Counted from the stretch's first letter, positions 13,804 through 27,100 are shown. The stretch: DNA of 42,323 nt from an uncultured Synechococcaceae cyanobacterium (GCA_903907855.1 CAIVPT010000139.1:1-42323); one strand, 5' to 3'. Numbers and translations: made by a program. Notes: generated from the sequence alone by a model not told the origin.

Positions 13804-16800
13804 ATGTTCACCCAGGTCCGCTCCGCCAACCGCCGGGTCGTTCCCGACAGCACCGGGGATCGGGCCGTGATGAAGGCCGTCTACGTGGTGCTCGAACCCC
13901 AGTACCAGAACGCCCTCACCCAGGCCGCCACCAGCCTCAACGACCAGAACGGCCCCCTGGCGATCGAGCTGAGCGGCTACCTGATCGAGGAGCTGCGCGA
14001 CCCGCAGAACTACGCCGATTTCTGCGCCGATGTGGCAGCGGCCGATGTCTTCATCGCCTCGCTGATCTTCATCGAAGACCTGGCCCAGAAGGTGGTGGAG
14101 GCTGTAGCGCCCCATCGGGATCGGCTCAAAGCGGCGGTGATCTTCCCCTCGATGCCCGAGGTGATGCGCCTCAACAAGCTGGGCACCTTCTCGATGGCCC
14201 AGCTCGGCCAGAGCAAAAGTGCGATCGCCGGCTTCATGAAAAAGCGCAAGGAGGCCGGTGGCGCCGGTTTCCAGGACGCGATGCTCAAGCTGCTCAACAC
14301 CCTGCCAACGGTGTTGAAGTATCTGCCGGTGGAGAAAGCGCAGGACGCCCGCTCCTTCATGCTCAGCTTCCAGTACTGGCTGGGGGGTACGCCGGACAAC
14401 CTGCGCAACTTCCTGTTGATGCTGGCCGATAAATACGTCTTCCCCCGCGGCGAAGACGGCCGGCCCGCCCTGCAGGTGGCCGATCCCGTGGTGTTTCCAG
14501 ACCTGGGGATCTGGCACCCCCTGGCCCCGGCCATGTTCGAGGACATCAAGGAGTACCTCAACTGGACCGCCAGCCGCAGCGACCTGGATGACAAGGCGCG
14601 GAGCGGCCCGGTGATCGGCCTTGTTCTGCAGCGCAGCCACATCGTCACCGGCGATGAGGCCCATTACGTGGCGGTGATCCAGGAGCTGGAGTACCGCGGC
14701 GCCACGGTGATCCCGGTGTTCTGCGGTGGCCTCGACTTCACCCGACCGGTGAATGCCTTCTTCTTCGATCCGCTGAATCCGGACATACCCCTGGTGGATG
14801 GGGTGGTCTCGCTGACCGGCTTCGCCCTGGTGGGGGGACCGGCCCGCCAGGACCACCCCAAGGCGATCGAGGTGCTCAAGAAGCTCAATCGCCCCTACAT
14901 GGTGGCCCTGCCGCTGGTGTTCCAAACCACCCAGGAGTGGGAGGAGAGCGATCTGGGCCTCCACCCGGTGCAGGTGGCGCTGCAGATCGCGATTCCCGAG
15001 TTGGATGGTGCGATCGAGCCGATCGTGCTCAGCGGCCGCGACGACGCCACCGGCAAGGCCCACACCCTGCAGGACCGGGTGGAGGCCATCGCCGAGCGCT
15101 CCATCCGCTGGGCCTCCCTGCGCATCAAGCCCCGCAGCGAGAAGAAGCTGGCGATCACCGTATTCAGCTTCCCGCCCGACAAGGGCAATGTGGGCACGGC
15201 GGCCTATCTCGATGTCTTCGGCTCGATCCATCGCGTGATGGAGGAGATGCGGGCCAAGGGCTACGACGTCAGCGGCCTGCCGCGCTCGCCCAAGGAGCTG
15301 ATGGACGCGGTGCTCAAGGATCCTGAGGCGATGGAGGGGGCGCCGGAACTGGCGATTGCCCACCGCATGAGCGTGGCCGAATACGAGCGGCTGACGCCCT
15401 ACTCCGTGCGACTTGAGGAGAACTGGGGCAAGCCGCCCGGCACCCTCAACTCCGATGGCACCAACCTGCTGATCTACGGCCGTCACTTCGGCCATGTGTT
15501 TGTGGGGGTGCAGCCCACCTTCGGCTACGAGGGCGATCCGATGCGCCTGCTGTATTCCCGCAGCGCCAGCCCGCACCATGGCTTCGCCGCCTACTACACC
15601 TATCTGGAAAAGGTCTGGGGCGCCGACGCGGTGCTGCACTTCGGCACCCATGGCTCCCTGGAATTCATGCCCGGCAAGCAGATGGGCATGAGCGAAACCT
15701 GCTACCCCGATTCCCTGATCGGCGCCCTGCCGAATCTCTACTACTACGCCGCCAACAACCCCAGCGAAGCCACGATCGCCAAACGTCGCGGCTACGCCGA
15801 AACGATCAGCTACCTCACCCCGCCGGCTGAGAATGCCGGGCTCTACAAGGGGCTCAAGGAGCTCGGTGAGCTGGTGGGTAGTTACCAGCAGCTGCGCGAA
15901 GGCAGCCGTGGCGTGCAGATCGTCAACGCGATTGTGGAAACGGCACGCCAGTGCAACCTCGACAAGGATGTCAGCCTGCCCAACGGCGACGCCTCCGAGC
16001 TCGATGTGGAAGGTCGCGATGCGGTGGTGGGGGCGGTCTACCGCCAGCTGATGGAGATCGAGAGCCGGTTGCTGCCCTGCGGCCTGCACACCATCGGCAA
16101 GCCTCCCACCGCCGAAGAGGCGATCGCCACCCTGGTGAATATCGCCGCCATCGAACGGCCGGAGGAGGGCCTCCGCTCCCTGCCGGGCCTGTTGGCCGAA
16201 GCCCTGGGCCGCACGATCGATGAGGTTTACCGCGGCAATGACGCCGGCGTGTTAGCGGATGTGGAGCTCAACCGCCACATCACCGAAACCTGCCGCACCG
16301 CGGTGGGGGCGATGGTGCGCGAGGTGACCGGCGCCGATGGCCGGGTCACACTGCGGCGCAACTTCGGCTGGCTGTTCGAGCTGCTGGAGCGCTTCGGGCT
16401 GCGGCTGCCGAGCCCCTGGCTGAGCGCCTGCCGCCAGGGCGGCTTCGCGGCGGTCGATCCGGTGGAGCTCGACAAGCAGTTCGCCTACCTGCGCTTCTGC
16501 CTCGAGCAGGTGTGCGCCGACCAGGAGATGGGCAGCCTGCTGCGGGCCCTCGACGGCGAGTACATCATCCCCGGGCCCGGCGGTGATCCGATCCGCAACC
16601 CCGGCGTGCTGCCAAGCGGCAAGAACATCCACGCCCTTGATCCCCAGGCCATCCCCACCCGGGCCGCCGTCGCCGCCGCCAAGGTGGTGGTCGATCGTCT
16701 GATCGAGCGCCAGAAGGCGGAGCAGGGCAGCTGGCCGGAAACGATCGCCTGCGTGCTCTGGGGCACCGACAACATCAAGACCTACGGCGAATCCCTGGCC

Positions 16801-17805
16801 CAGATCCTGTGGTTCATCGGTGTGCGACCGCTGCCCGATTCCCTGGGCCGCGTCAACAAGCTCGAACTGATCCCGCTCGAGGAGCTGGGGCGGCCCCGCA
16901 TCGACGTGGTGGTCAACTGCTCTGGCGTGTTCCGCGACCTGTTCATCAACCAGATGGCCCTGATCGACCAAGGGGTGAAGATGGCGGCCGAGGCCGACGA
17001 GCCCGAGGCGATGAACTTCGTGCGCAGGCACGCCCAGGAGCAGGCGCGGTCCCAGGGCATTTCCCTTCGGGATGCGGCCACCCGTGTGTTCTCGAATGCG
17101 AGCGGCAGCTACTCCTCCAATGTCAACCTGGCGGTGGAGAACTGCAGCTGGGAAGAGGAGGGTGAACTGCAGGAGATGTATCTCTCTCGCAAAACCTTCG
17201 CCTTCAATGCTGACAATCCCGGCGAGATGAACCAAAACAGGGAAGTATTTGAAACCGCAATGAAAACGGCGGATGTCACCTTCCAAAACCTGGATTCAGC
17301 TGAAATCTCCCTTACCGATGTAAGTCATTATTTCGACTCCGACCCCACCAAGCTGATCGCTTCTCTCCGCGACGACGGCAAGGCCCCCGCCAGCTACATC
17401 GCCGACACCACCACCGCCAACGCCCAGGTGCGCTCCCTGAGTGAAACGATCCGCCTCGACTCCCGCACAAAGCTTCTCAATCCCAAGTGGTACGAGGGCA
17501 TGCTCAACAGCGGCTACGAAGGCGTGCGCGAGGTGGCCAAACGGCTCAACTTCACCCTCGGCTGGAGCGCCACCAGCGGCCAGGTCGACAACTTCGTCTA
17601 CGAGGAGGCCAACAACACCTTCATCAACGACCCCGAAATGCGCCAGCGGCTGATGGATCTCAACCCCCACAGCTTCCGTCGCATCGTGGGAACGCTGCTG
17701 GAGGTGAACGGTCGCGGCTACTGGGAAACCTCCGACGAGAACATCAACCAGCTCCAGGAGATCTACCAGGAGATCGAGGATCGCATCGAAGGAGTAAAGG
17801 AATGA
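13804..17805 (+). CDS. chlH: Magnesium chelatase subunit H
   Basis: ChlH binds protoporphyrin IX and, with the ChlI-ChlD ATPase, inserts Mg2+ in the first committed step of chlorophyll synthesis. The 1333-residue length is normal. The N-terminal DUF3479 domain (about residues 20-190: [36 protein letters not shown]) is followed by the CobN/Mg-chelatase core: [78 protein letters not shown] and [19 protein letters not shown]. The ATG at 13804 gives the usual MFTQV start; the frame is open upstream. About 150 bases near 17190-17335 are noticeably less GC-rich than the rest, without breaking the frame. Confidence 0.97.
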   Translation: MFTQVRSANRRVVPDSTGDRAVMKAVYVVLEPQYQNALTQAATSLNDQNGPLAIELSGYLIEELRDPQNYADFCADVAAADVFIASLIFIEDLAQKVVEAVAPHRDRLKAAVIFPSMPEVMRLNKLGTFSMAQLGQSKSAIAGFMKKRKEAGGAGFQDAMLKLLNTLPTVLKYLPVEKAQDARSFMLSFQYWLGGTPDNLRNFLLMLADKYVFPRGEDGRPALQVADPVVFPDLGIWHPLAPAMFEDIKEYLNWTASRSDLDDKARSGPVIGLVLQRSHIVTGDEAHYVAVIQELEYRGATVIPVFCGGLDFTRPVNAFFFDPLNPDIPLVDGVVSLTGFALVGGPARQDHPKAIEVLKKLNRPYMVALPLVFQTTQEWEESDLGLHPVQVALQIAIPELDGAIEPIVLSGRDDATGKAHTLQDRVEAIAERSIRWASLRIKPRSEKKLAITVFSFPPDKGNVGTAAYLDVFGSIHRVMEEMRAKGYDVSGLPRSPKELMDAVLKDPEAMEGAPELAIAHRMSVAEYERLTPYSVRLEENWGKPPGTLNSDGTNLLIYGRHFGHVFVGVQPTFGYEGDPMRLLYSRSASPHHGFAAYYTYLEKVWGADAVLHFGTHGSLEFMPGKQMGMSETCYPDSLIGALPNLYYYAANNPSEATIAKRRGYAETISYLTPPAENAGLYKGLKELGELVGSYQQLREGSRGVQIVNAIVETARQCNLDKDVSLPNGDASELDVEGRDAVVGAVYRQLMEIESRLLPCGLHTIGKPPTAEEAIATLVNIAAIERPEEGLRSLPGLLAEALGRTIDEVYRGNDAGVLADVELNRHITETCRTAVGAMVREVTGADGRVTLRRNFGWLFELLERFGLRLPSPWLSACRQGGFAAVDPVELDKQFAYLRFCLEQVCADQEMGSLLRALDGEYIIPGPGGDPIRNPGVLPSGKNIHALDPQAIPTRAAVAAAKVVVDRLIERQKAEQGSWPETIACVLWGTDNIKTYGESLAQILWFIGVRPLPDSLGRVNKLELIPLEELGRPRIDVVVNCSGVFRDLFINQMALIDQGVKMAAEADEPEAMNFVRRHAQEQARSQGISLRDAATRVFSNASGSYSSNVNLAVENCSWEEEGELQEMYLSRKTFAFNADNPGEMNQNREVFETAMKTADVTFQNLDSAEISLTDVSHYFDSDPTKLIASLRDDGKAPASYIADTTTANAQVRSLSETIRLDSRTKLLNPKWYEGMLNSGYEGVREVAKRLNFTLGWSATSGQVDNFVYEEANNTFINDPEMRQRLMDLNPHSFRRIVGTLLEVNGRGYWETSDENINQLQEIYQEIEDRIEGVKE

Positions 17806-17918
17806 GGGGACCAAGGTACTCAGTCGCAAAATAAACGAGAGCGCAAGTACTTCCAGCGCATAGAGGCAAGAAGCGCGCACAAGAGACCAAAACGCCCAGG
17901 CACTAGGATTACGTCCAA

Positions 17919-18059
17919 ATGAATAGCAGTTGCGGGACTTGCAAATTTTTTGCTCGACTTCAGTTTGATCTTCTATCTTCCATAAATTCCTGTCAAATTG
18001 GCAAGACTTCTCACTTCCATAAGACTTCTCACTTCCATAAGACTTCTCACTTCCAATAG
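17919..18059 (+). CDS. Possible 46-residue repeat peptide, doubtful gene
   Basis: The frame encodes MNSSCGTCKFFARLQFDLLS at the start, then a linker, then three copies of a six-residue unit: KTSHFH, KTSHFH and KTSHFQ. The repeat is produced by the 18-base DNA tandem repeat, which keeps the frame. The CGTCKFF motif recalls small Cys-rich cyanobacterial proteins and might be the remnant of one. No convincing ribosome-binding site precedes the ATG, so the reading could be accidental. Confidence 0.25.
   Translation: MNSSCGTCKFFARLQFDLLSSINSCQIGKTSHFHKTSHFHKTSHFQ
18003..18056 (+). repeat. Three tandem copies of an 18-base repeat
   Basis: AAGACTTCTCACTTCCAT occurs at 18003-18020 and 18021-18038, and with one final-base change at 18039-18056. 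A degenerate relative may precede it near 17971-17986. The unit is a multiple of three and stays in frame with the small open frame around it. Confidence 0.9.
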
Positions 18060-18072
18060 CTCCTCAACATCC

Positions 18073-18104
18073 AAAAAAAGCACCCTTCCGTAGAAGAGTG
18101 CTTT
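18073..18104 (-). terminator. Rho-independent terminator of the mscS-type gene
   Basis: AAAGCACCCTTC (18077-18088) pairs with GAAGAGTGCTTT (18093-18104) around a CGTA loop; the single odd pair is a G-U wobble in the minus-strand RNA. On the minus strand the stem runs straight into a seven-base T-run (18079-18073). It lies about 43 bases after the stop of the channel gene. Confidence 0.85.
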
Positions 18105-18146
18105 GATTCAGACCACAGTCCAGCGGTAGGAACAAGCCCAGAACGT

Positions 18147-18992
18147 TCAGTTGACGCTGCTGGCGGGCAGGGCCACGGGAATGCGGGGCACGGGGAAACC
18201 GTTGCTGCTGAGGGTGTCCGCAATCACCCGGTTGGTGTCGAAGTACACCTGCCAGTAATGGGAGGTGTGGGTGTAGGGGCGCACAGCCAGGCGCGGGCCA
18301 CGCTCGGTGAAGGTGAGCAGCTCCACATCGGCCTCCTTGCCGGGGTACTGGTTGGGAACGGCGCGCACGGCCTCCTTTAATAGGGCGATAGCACGACCCA
18401 CATCCGCGGTGCTGTCGAGCTGGGCCTCCAACTCCACACGCCGGTAGGGATGGCTGGAATAGTTGACAATCGTGTCGCCAAAAAACTTAGCGTTGGGCAC
18501 GATGTTCTCAACGTTATCGGGCGAGAGGATTGTGGTCACAAACATGCCCACATCCTCCACCGTGCCAGTGACCCCACCACCATTCACGAAATCACCGATG
18601 GCCACGGGCCGGAACAACTGCAGGAACACCCCGGCCGCGAAGTTGCCGAGCATGCCACTCCAGGCCATGCCAATCGCCACCGCAGCACCGGCAAGCAGGG
18701 CGGCAAAGCTGGCGGTCTGCACGCCGAAGAAGCCGAGGATCGCCACCGCCAGCACCACGCGCAACAGGGCGCTGATCAGGCCGAGCAGAAAGGAGACCAG
18801 GGTGGTATCGAGCTTTGCCATCGAGAAGCTGCGCCGCAGCACGCGCATGGCGAAGCCGATGAGCCAGCCGCCCACAACCCAGAGAAGGATTGCGCCGACA
18901 ATTTTGAACAGAAACGGAACAATAATTGTTCCGATCATTGATGGTTGAACGATCATGGGAAGAGAGGCAGCGGTGCCTGCAGCCGGAGCCAT
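18147..18992 (-). CDS. Small-conductance mechanosensitive channel (MscS family)
   Basis: MscS channels open under membrane tension and release solutes during hypo-osmotic shock. The 281-residue protein has three membrane segments: IIVPFLFKIVGAILLWVVGG, LVSFLLGLISALLRVVLAVA and the Gly/Ala-rich pore helix ALLAGAAVAIGMAWSGMLG. The helix runs into the signature NFAAGVFLQLFRPVAIGDFV. The cytoplasmic beta domain follows (VTGTVEDVGMFVTTILSPD, NVENIVPNAKFFGDTIVNYS) with a C-terminal alpha/beta part. The ATG at 18992 gives a short N-terminus before the first span; an internal Met at residue 13 is possible. It converges on chlH across the AT-rich island and has its own terminator. Confidence 0.92.
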   Translation of the reverse strand: MAPAAGTAASLPMIVQPSMIGTIIVPFLFKIVGAILLWVVGGWLIGFAMRVLRRSFSMAKLDTTLVSFLLGLISALLRVVLAVAILGFFGVQTASFAALLAGAAVAIGMAWSGMLGNFAAGVFLQLFRPVAIGDFVNGGGVTGTVEDVGMFVTTILSPDNVENIVPNAKFFGDTIVNYSSHPYRRVELEAQLDSTADVGRAIALLKEAVRAVPNQYPGKEADVELLTFTERGPRLAVRPYTHTSHYWQVYFDTNRVIADTLSSNGFPVPRIPVALPASSVN

Positions 18993-19056
18993 CGAATGGA
19001 TTTGAAATGCGTTCCCATAATGTGCAAAACCACCAGGGGTGTCAACCCAAACTTCA

Positions 19057-19956
19057 CTACTGATCTTGATTTTCTTGCAGACGATTAAGGGATGATGGCG
19101 CTGGGCGAACGCGCCACAGCGCATCGGCCATCCGAGCCGTCTGCACGATCGGACCCACGTCATGAACCCGCAGCACGGCGGCTCCGGCGGCGATCGCCCG
19201 GCAGCACACCGCCGCGGTTCCCCAGAGCCGCGCCCGCGGTCGCGGTTCCGCCAGCACCTCACCGATGAAACGCTTGCGGGAGGGCCCCACCATCAAGGGA
19301 AACCCCTCGGCGGCCAGATCCTCCAAAGAGGCCAGCAGGGCCAGGTTCTGCTCGACCGTCTTGGCGAAGCCCAGCCCCGGATCCCAGAGCAGCTGGCCCG
19401 GCCGTACGCCCGCGGCCAGGGCGCGATCAGTGGCACGCAAGAGCTCCTGACGCACCTCCTCGGCCACGTCCCCGTAGACGGCCTGCTGGTCCATCGTGCG
19501 GCTGTTGCCGCGGCTGTGCATCAGCACGTAGGGACAGCCGGCAGTGGCCACCAGCGACAGGATCGCCGGATCGCGCCGGCCGCCGCTCACGTCATTGATC
19601 CAGTCGGCCCCGGCCGCCAGGGCCGCCTCTGCCACGGCCCCATGGAAGGTATCCACCGACAACAGAACCCCCGGAACGGCCGCGCGGATCGCCCGCAATG
19701 CGGGCAGCAGCCGCCGGATTTCGGCCTCCGCCCCCACCTCCTCCGCCCCCGGCCGGGTGCTCTGGGCCCCGAGATCCAGCACATCGGCGCCACGGGCGAC
19801 CTGCCGGCCCGCCTCCGCCAGCGCCGCGGCCGACCCAAGGAAGCGCCCCCCATCGCTGAAGGAATCCGGGGTGAGGTTGATCACCCCCATCACGCCCGTG
19901 CGATCCCCCCAGGGCCGGCGCAGGTCGGGCCGCTGCGGCGCTGAATCGGGCTCCAC
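19057..19956 (-). CDS. folP: Dihydropteroate synthase
   Basis: FolP joins para-aminobenzoate to the pterin pyrophosphate in folate synthesis and is the sulfonamide target. The TIM-barrel signatures are present: GVMGVINLTPDSFSDGG (residues about 22-38), the second loop as DLGAQSTRPGAEEV, ADWINDVSGG, VLMHSRGN, LLWDPGLGFAKTVEQNLALL and LMVGPSRKRFIGEVL. With a GTG start at 19956 it has 299 residues. That start sits one base after the TGA of tpiA, so the two are probably translated together. The frame extends upstream inside tpiA without homology. The C-terminal 20 residues (SSLNRLQENQDQ) are polar and probably dispensable. Confidence 0.93.
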   Translation of the reverse strand: MEPDSAPQRPDLRRPWGDRTGVMGVINLTPDSFSDGGRFLGSAAALAEAGRQVARGADVLDLGAQSTRPGAEEVGAEAEIRRLLPALRAIRAAVPGVLLSVDTFHGAVAEAALAAGADWINDVSGGRRDPAILSLVATAGCPYVLMHSRGNSRTMDQQAVYGDVAEEVRQELLRATDRALAAGVRPGQLLWDPGLGFAKTVEQNLALLASLEDLAAEGFPLMVGPSRKRFIGEVLAEPRPRARLWGTAAVCCRAIAAGAAVLRVHDVGPIVQTARMADALWRVRPAPSSLNRLQENQDQ

Positions 19957-19957
19957 C

Positions 19958-20701
19958 TCAGGCGGCAACGGCCACCGGCTCGTAGTTGCAGATGCGGGCG
20001 AAGCCCGTGGGGTCCAGGGAGGCGCCACCCACCAACACGCCATCGATCTCGGGCTGGGCCATGAGCGAATCGATCGTGGCGGGCGTCACCGAGCCGCCGT
20101 ACTGCACGATCACATCGGGGTTGCCCACCCAGCCGCGGATCAGGCCGCAGATTCGGTTGGCCTCCTCCGCCGCGCAGGTCTTGCCGGTGCCGATCGCCCA
20201 GATCGGCTCGTAGGCCACGATCAAGCGCAGGGGATCGACGCCCTCAATCCCTTGCTCCACCTGGCGATGGATCACCCGCTCGGTTTCGCGGGCCTCACGC
20301 TGGTCGAGGCTTTCACCCACGCACAGGATGGGAATCAGGCCGTGGGCCTGGGCCGTGCGGGCGCGCAGGTTGATCTGCTCATCGCTCTCGCTGTAGTACT
20401 TGCGGGGCTCGCTGTGGCCCACGATCGCGTGGCTGACGCCATGCTCCACCAACATCGGCGCCGACACCATGCCGGTGTAGGCCCCCTTCTCCTCCCAGTG
20501 CACGTTCTGGGCAGCGATCTCCACGCCGGCGCCGGCCAGGTGGCGGCAGAGCGTGGGGATGGCGGTGAAAGGCGGCGCCAGCACCACCTCCCGGTCGCCC
20601 GGAAGCTGCTCGATCAACGGGCGGAAGGCAGCGGCGAACGCCCGCGTCTCGGCGCAGGTCATGTTCATCTTCCAGTTGCCTGCGATGACGGCCTTGCGCA
20701 C
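19958..20701 (-). CDS. tpiA: Triosephosphate isomerase
   Basis: TpiA interconverts glyceraldehyde-3-phosphate and dihydroxyacetone phosphate in glycolysis and the Calvin cycle. All key motifs are present: [11 protein letters not shown] with substrate Asn/Lys, the catalytic His in [11 protein letters not shown], the catalytic Glu in [13 protein letters not shown] and the phosphate loop near IVQYGGSV and [10 protein letters not shown]. The GTG at 20701 gives the usual short N-terminus and 247 residues and has GGAG about nine bases upstream. Another in-frame GTG at 20734 would add 11 residues. It lies between the S4-domain gene and folP on the minus strand in an evident operon. Confidence 0.95.
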   Translation of the reverse strand: MRKAVIAGNWKMNMTCAETRAFAAAFRPLIEQLPGDREVVLAPPFTAIPTLCRHLAGAGVEIAAQNVHWEEKGAYTGMVSAPMLVEHGVSHAIVGHSEPRKYYSESDEQINLRARTAQAHGLIPILCVGESLDQREARETERVIHRQVEQGIEGVDPLRLIVAYEPIWAIGTGKTCAAEEANRICGLIRGWVGNPDVIVQYGGSVTPATIDSLMAQPEIDGVLVGGASLDPTGFARICNYEPVAVAA

Positions 20702-20735
20702 CGGCGTCCACTCCCGACGAACAGAGCCCGCCACG

Positions 20736-20921
20736 CTAATGCGTGACGGTCACCAGCACCTCGCGACCGTCGAGGGCCACCACGTCGCCGGGCCGCAGCT
20801 GGCGCCCCCGCCGCATCTCGATGGCGTCGTTGACGCGCACATCGCCGCGCTGGATGCGCTGCTTGGCTTCGCCGCCGGTGGCAGCCAGCCCCTGCCATTT
20901 GAGGAACTGATCGAGCTTCAC
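20736..20921 (-). CDS. Small S4-domain RNA-binding protein
   Basis: The 61-residue product is almost wholly one S4 fold: [40 protein letters not shown] and [17 protein letters not shown]. Such YbcJ/RlbA-type proteins bind structured RNA, probably ribosomal RNA; the exact target is unknown. The start is a GTG at 20921, which gives the domain with no excess. Its stop lies about 35 bases before the preferred tpiA start (only one base before the alternative one), so S4-tpiA-folP look cotranscribed. It is divergent from the ABC transporter gene, with 40 bases between starts. Confidence 0.88.
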   Translation of the reverse strand: MKLDQFLKWQGLAATGGEAKQRIQRGDVRVNDAIEMRRGRQLRPGDVVALDGREVLVTVTH

Positions 20922-20961
20922 GGCAACAGGGCTCTGGCAAGGCCGGGCGTAGGGTGCCCCG

Positions 20962-22701
20962 ATGCTCGCACCCTCGCCGGCCGGCTTCCGCAGGCTCTGG
21001 CCGCTGCTGAAGCCCCACCGGCGACGGCTCCTGGCCGGCGGCCTCTGCATCCTCGTCTTCGTTGGCAGCTTCCCGGTGCTGGCCTGGCTGGCCGGCCAGC
21101 TTATCCCCGCCATCGGTGCCGGCGACATCCCACGGGTACTGCGCAGCGTGGGCCTGGCCCTGGCCGTGTTCCTGGTTCAGAAAACGGCCCAGTTCGGCCA
21201 GGACACCCTCCTGGCCGACCCTGCTTTGCATGTCAGCCAGGAGTTGCGGCAGCGCCTGTTTGCCCGCCTGCAGCAGCTCGACTTCAGCGCCCTGGAAAAG
21301 CTCTCAGCGGGCGATCTCACCTACCGGCTCACGGAGGACGCCGATCGGGTGGGGGAGGTGATCTACAAAACGATCCACGACAGCACCCCCAGCGCCCTGC
21401 AGCTGGTGGTGGTGCTGGGCTACATGGTGTGGCTCGACTGGCCCCTGGCCCTGGCGACCCTGCTGCTCGCCCCGTTCGTGGCGGTGCTGGTGAGCGCCTT
21501 CGGAGCACGGGTGATGCAGGCGGCCGAGCGCAGCCAGAAACAGGTGAGTGAGCTGGCAGCCCTGCTCGGCGAGGCGATCGGCGCCCTGCCCCTGGTGCGG
21601 GCCTACGCGGCCGAGCCCTGGTTGCAACGGCGCTTCAACGAAGAGGTGGATCTCCACCGCCGCGCCCGCTCCCGCACCATGCGGCTGCTGGCGCAACAGC
21701 ATCCAGTGGTGGGCTTCATCGAAGCCTTCGGCATCCTGGCGGTGCTGGTGATCGGCGCGGCCCGGATTCAGGCGGGGGGGCTGAGCAGCCAGGGCTTCAG
21801 CGCCTACATGGCGGCCCTGCTGATGCTGATCGACCCGATCTCCCACCTCACCACCAACTTCAACGAATTCCAGCAGGGGCAGGCCTCCCTGCGGCGGCTG
21901 CGGGCGATCGAGGCCGAGCCGGTCGAACCCCCTGACCGGCCCGGAGCCCTGGCCCTGCAGGGGGTGCGCGGCGCCCTGGTGCTCGAGAGCGTGCGCTTCG
22001 GCTACGACCCCGCCCAGCCGGTGCTGCAGGATCTCGATCTGCGGGTCGACCCCGGCCAGGTGGTGGCCCTGGTGGGCCCCTCGGGGGCGGGCAAGACCAC
22101 CCTCTTCTCCCTCTTGCTTCGCTTCAACACCGCCCAGGGGGGCCGGGTGCTCCTCGACGGCCACGACCTGGCCGATCTGAAGGCGCGGGACCTGCGCCAG
22201 GCGGTGGCCCTGGTGCCCCAGCAGAGCACCCTGTTTTCCGGCACGGTGGCCGAAGCGATCGCCTTCGGCCGACCCGCGAGCCGTGAGCGCATCCGCGAGG
22301 CCGCCCAACTGGCAAACGCGGCGGGCTTCATCGAGGCCTTGCCCGAGGGGTACGACAGCCGCGTGGAGGAACGGGGCAGCAACTTCTCCGGCGGTCAGCT
22401 GCAGCGCCTGGCGATCGCCCGCGCCGTGCTGGGCGATCCCGCCGTACTGCTGCTCGATGAGGCCACCAGCGCCCTCGACGCGGAGGCCGAGGAGGCGGTG
22501 CAGCGGGGCCTGGCCCAGGCGATGCGCGGCCGCACCGTGCTGGTGATCGCCCACCGGCTCTCCACGGTGCAGGAGGCCGACCGGATCCTGGTGCTGGAAG
22601 GGGGCCGCATCGCCGAGCAGGGCAACCATGATGCCCTGATGGCCCAAGGGGGCCGCTACCGCGAGTTGTGTGAGCGACAGTTCATCCGGCTCGAGAGCTA
22701 G
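20962..22701 (+). CDS. ABC half-transporter (exporter type, fused permease and ATPase)
   Basis: The 579-residue protein has a six-helix ABC exporter membrane domain (about residues 1-320: LLAGGLCILVFVGSFPVLAW, LVVVLGYMVWLDWPLALATL) and a C-terminal ATPase domain. The ATPase has Walker A GPSGAGKTT (about 371), a Q-loop in VPQQSTLFSGTVAEAI, the signature NFSGGQLQR (about 475), Walker B VLLLDEATSALD (about 495) and the H-loop VIAHRLSTV. It should act as a dimer in the plasma membrane and export a lipid, peptide or drug-like substrate; the MsbA-like layout does not settle which. No partner gene is nearby, so a homodimer is likely. Confidence 0.92.
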   Translation: MLAPSPAGFRRLWPLLKPHRRRLLAGGLCILVFVGSFPVLAWLAGQLIPAIGAGDIPRVLRSVGLALAVFLVQKTAQFGQDTLLADPALHVSQELRQRLFARLQQLDFSALEKLSAGDLTYRLTEDADRVGEVIYKTIHDSTPSALQLVVVLGYMVWLDWPLALATLLLAPFVAVLVSAFGARVMQAAERSQKQVSELAALLGEAIGALPLVRAYAAEPWLQRRFNEEVDLHRRARSRTMRLLAQQHPVVGFIEAFGILAVLVIGAARIQAGGLSSQGFSAYMAALLMLIDPISHLTTNFNEFQQGQASLRRLRAIEAEPVEPPDRPGALALQGVRGALVLESVRFGYDPAQPVLQDLDLRVDPGQVVALVGPSGAGKTTLFSLLLRFNTAQGGRVLLDGHDLADLKARDLRQAVALVPQQSTLFSGTVAEAIAFGRPASRERIREAAQLANAAGFIEALPEGYDSRVEERGSNFSGGQLQRLAIARAVLGDPAVLLLDEATSALDAEAEEAVQRGLAQAMRGRTVLVIAHRLSTVQEADRILVLEGGRIAEQGNHDALMAQGGRYRELCERQFIRLES

Positions 22702-22751
22702 CTGGTCTCGGCCGCTCCCTAGTCTGGGGGGGTCAAGCACGCTCTTCGTCT

Positions 22752-22982
22752 GTGGACGCCGAAACTTCGCCCCAACCCCCGGTCCTCACCTTTGAGGGCA
22801 AGCGCTACGACCTCAACACCCTTCCAGACGACCTCAAGGAACTGGTGCGCGGCATGCAGGTGGCCGATGCCCAGCTGCGCATGCACGAAGACACGCTGAA
22901 GGTCCTGGCGGTGGGCCGCCAGTCGATGGCCATGCAGCTCAACCAGCGGCTGCAGTCGATTCCGGCCCTGCCGGAGGGCTGA
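22752..22982 (+). CDS. Small DUF6447-like protein (76 aa)
   Basis: The product contains VLTFEGKRYDLNTLPDDLKE followed by an amphipathic helix (LVRGMQVADAQLRMHEDTLK) and a Gln-rich end. This matches small cyanobacterial proteins filed under DUF6447, of unknown function, which look like short coiled-coil proteins. The start is GTG at 22752; no ATG is available upstream. It follows the ABC transporter gene by 50 bases on the same strand and faces the DUF3386 gene, with a perfect 14-bp hairpin between them. Confidence 0.75.
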   Translation: MDAETSPQPPVLTFEGKRYDLNTLPDDLKELVRGMQVADAQLRMHEDTLKVLAVGRQSMAMQLNQRLQSIPALPEG

Positions 22983-22992
22983 GGGGGTAACC

Positions 22993-23034
22993 CTCCGCCC
23001 CCTCGCGGCCCCCGCCTCAGGCGAGGGGGCGGAG
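22993..23034. terminator. Strong GC hairpin between convergent genes
   Basis: CTCCGCCCCCTCGC (22993-23006) pairs perfectly with GCGAGGGGGCGGAG (23021-23034) around a 14-base loop. It lies just after the DUF6447 stop, and its right arm covers the last codons and stop of the convergent DUF3386 gene. No T-run follows on either strand. It may be a bidirectional RNA end-stabiliser or weak terminator. Confidence 0.5.
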
Positions 23035-23727
23035 ATCCTCAAAGGCGAAGCGGGTGCTCACGCGGACGCCGCCGGGCTGGTCGCTCTCCACCTGCCGCTC
23101 CGCCAGCACCCAGGGGCCTTCGTCCGCGAGGGGCACGAAGGTGTCGGTGTAGGCGTTCTCGCCGCCCCGGGGCGCACCGGTGGCGGGGTCGCTGCTGCGG
23201 CTGGTGTAGGTGCGGCTGAGGTAGCCGGCGCCGGTGTCGGTCACCGCCGTGGTGAAGATGGTCACCACCGTGCCGTGGATGTGGCGATGCACCATGGTCA
23301 CCACGTTGTTCTTGATGCGGTAACGGTCGCCGGCCGCCTTGCCGCCCATGATCACCTCCAGGCCCACCCCATCGGTGTCACCAGCGGTGAAGGTGTTCTC
23401 CCCGTGGGTTTGATCGAAGCTGCGGCGCACGCGGTGGATCGCCACCTCCCAGAGCTGGCCGGCAATCTCCTTGTGCACGGCCTCATCCTCGATGCCCTCC
23501 ACGCTGGCCTTGAGGTCGGCGCCCACGCGGAAGCTCCCCTCCAGCCGGCGTCCGTCGCGCTCCCACACGCAGCGGCCCCCGTAGCCAGAGAAGCCGGGAT
23601 CCCAGGTGTAACGGTTCTCGTAGGCGGCGCGGAACAGGGCGGAGCAATCGCTGCCCGGAGCCACCGGGAACCCCTCGCCGATGGGGGACGGGGACGCGGC
23701 GGAGGGGGCTAGGGGGGCGCTCGTCAC
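23017..23727 (-). CDS. DUF3386 family protein
   Basis: The protein of about 236 residues matches the DUF3386 family of photosynthetic organisms: LFRAAYENRYTWDPGFSGYG, GSFRVGADLKASVEGIEDEA, WEVAIHRVRRSFDQTHGENT, FTAGDTDGVGLEVIMGGKAA and the closing ADEGPWVLAERQVES. Members have no established function. The GTG start at 23727 gives a short Ala/Ser/Pro leader; the frame is open further upstream over the carB stop but without homology. It lies 28 bases after carB on the same strand and is probably cotranscribed with it. Confidence 0.85.
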   Translation of the reverse strand: MTSAPLAPSAASPSPIGEGFPVAPGSDCSALFRAAYENRYTWDPGFSGYGGRCVWERDGRRLEGSFRVGADLKASVEGIEDEAVHKEIAGQLWEVAIHRVRRSFDQTHGENTFTAGDTDGVGLEVIMGGKAAGDRYRIKNNVVTMVHRHIHGTVVTIFTTAVTDTGAGYLSRTYTSRSSDPATGAPRGGENAYTDTFVPLADEGPWVLAERQVESDQPGGVRVSTRFAFEDLRPLA

Positions 23728-23755
23728 GGGGGCCGGGGATCGTGGGAGGTTCAGC

Positions 23756-27100
<3,345 letters not shown>

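Larger units (their letters stand above)
17806..18146. other. AT-rich intergenic island between chlH and the MscS gene
   Basis: This 340-base stretch is far less GC-rich than its surroundings. It contains a short open frame (17919-18059), an 18-base tandem repeat (18003-18056) inside that frame, and the terminator of the convergent mscS-type gene (18073-18104). Just after chlH there is an imperfect inverted repeat, GTACT (17816-17820) with AGTAC (17846-17850), that might help end chlH transcription. No known RNA or mobile element is recognised. Confidence 0.7.

Noticed and set aside
13705-16089. Long minus-strand open frame (794 codons) opposite chlH
   Set aside because: It has antisense composition, no known motif, and covers strongly conserved chlH sequence.
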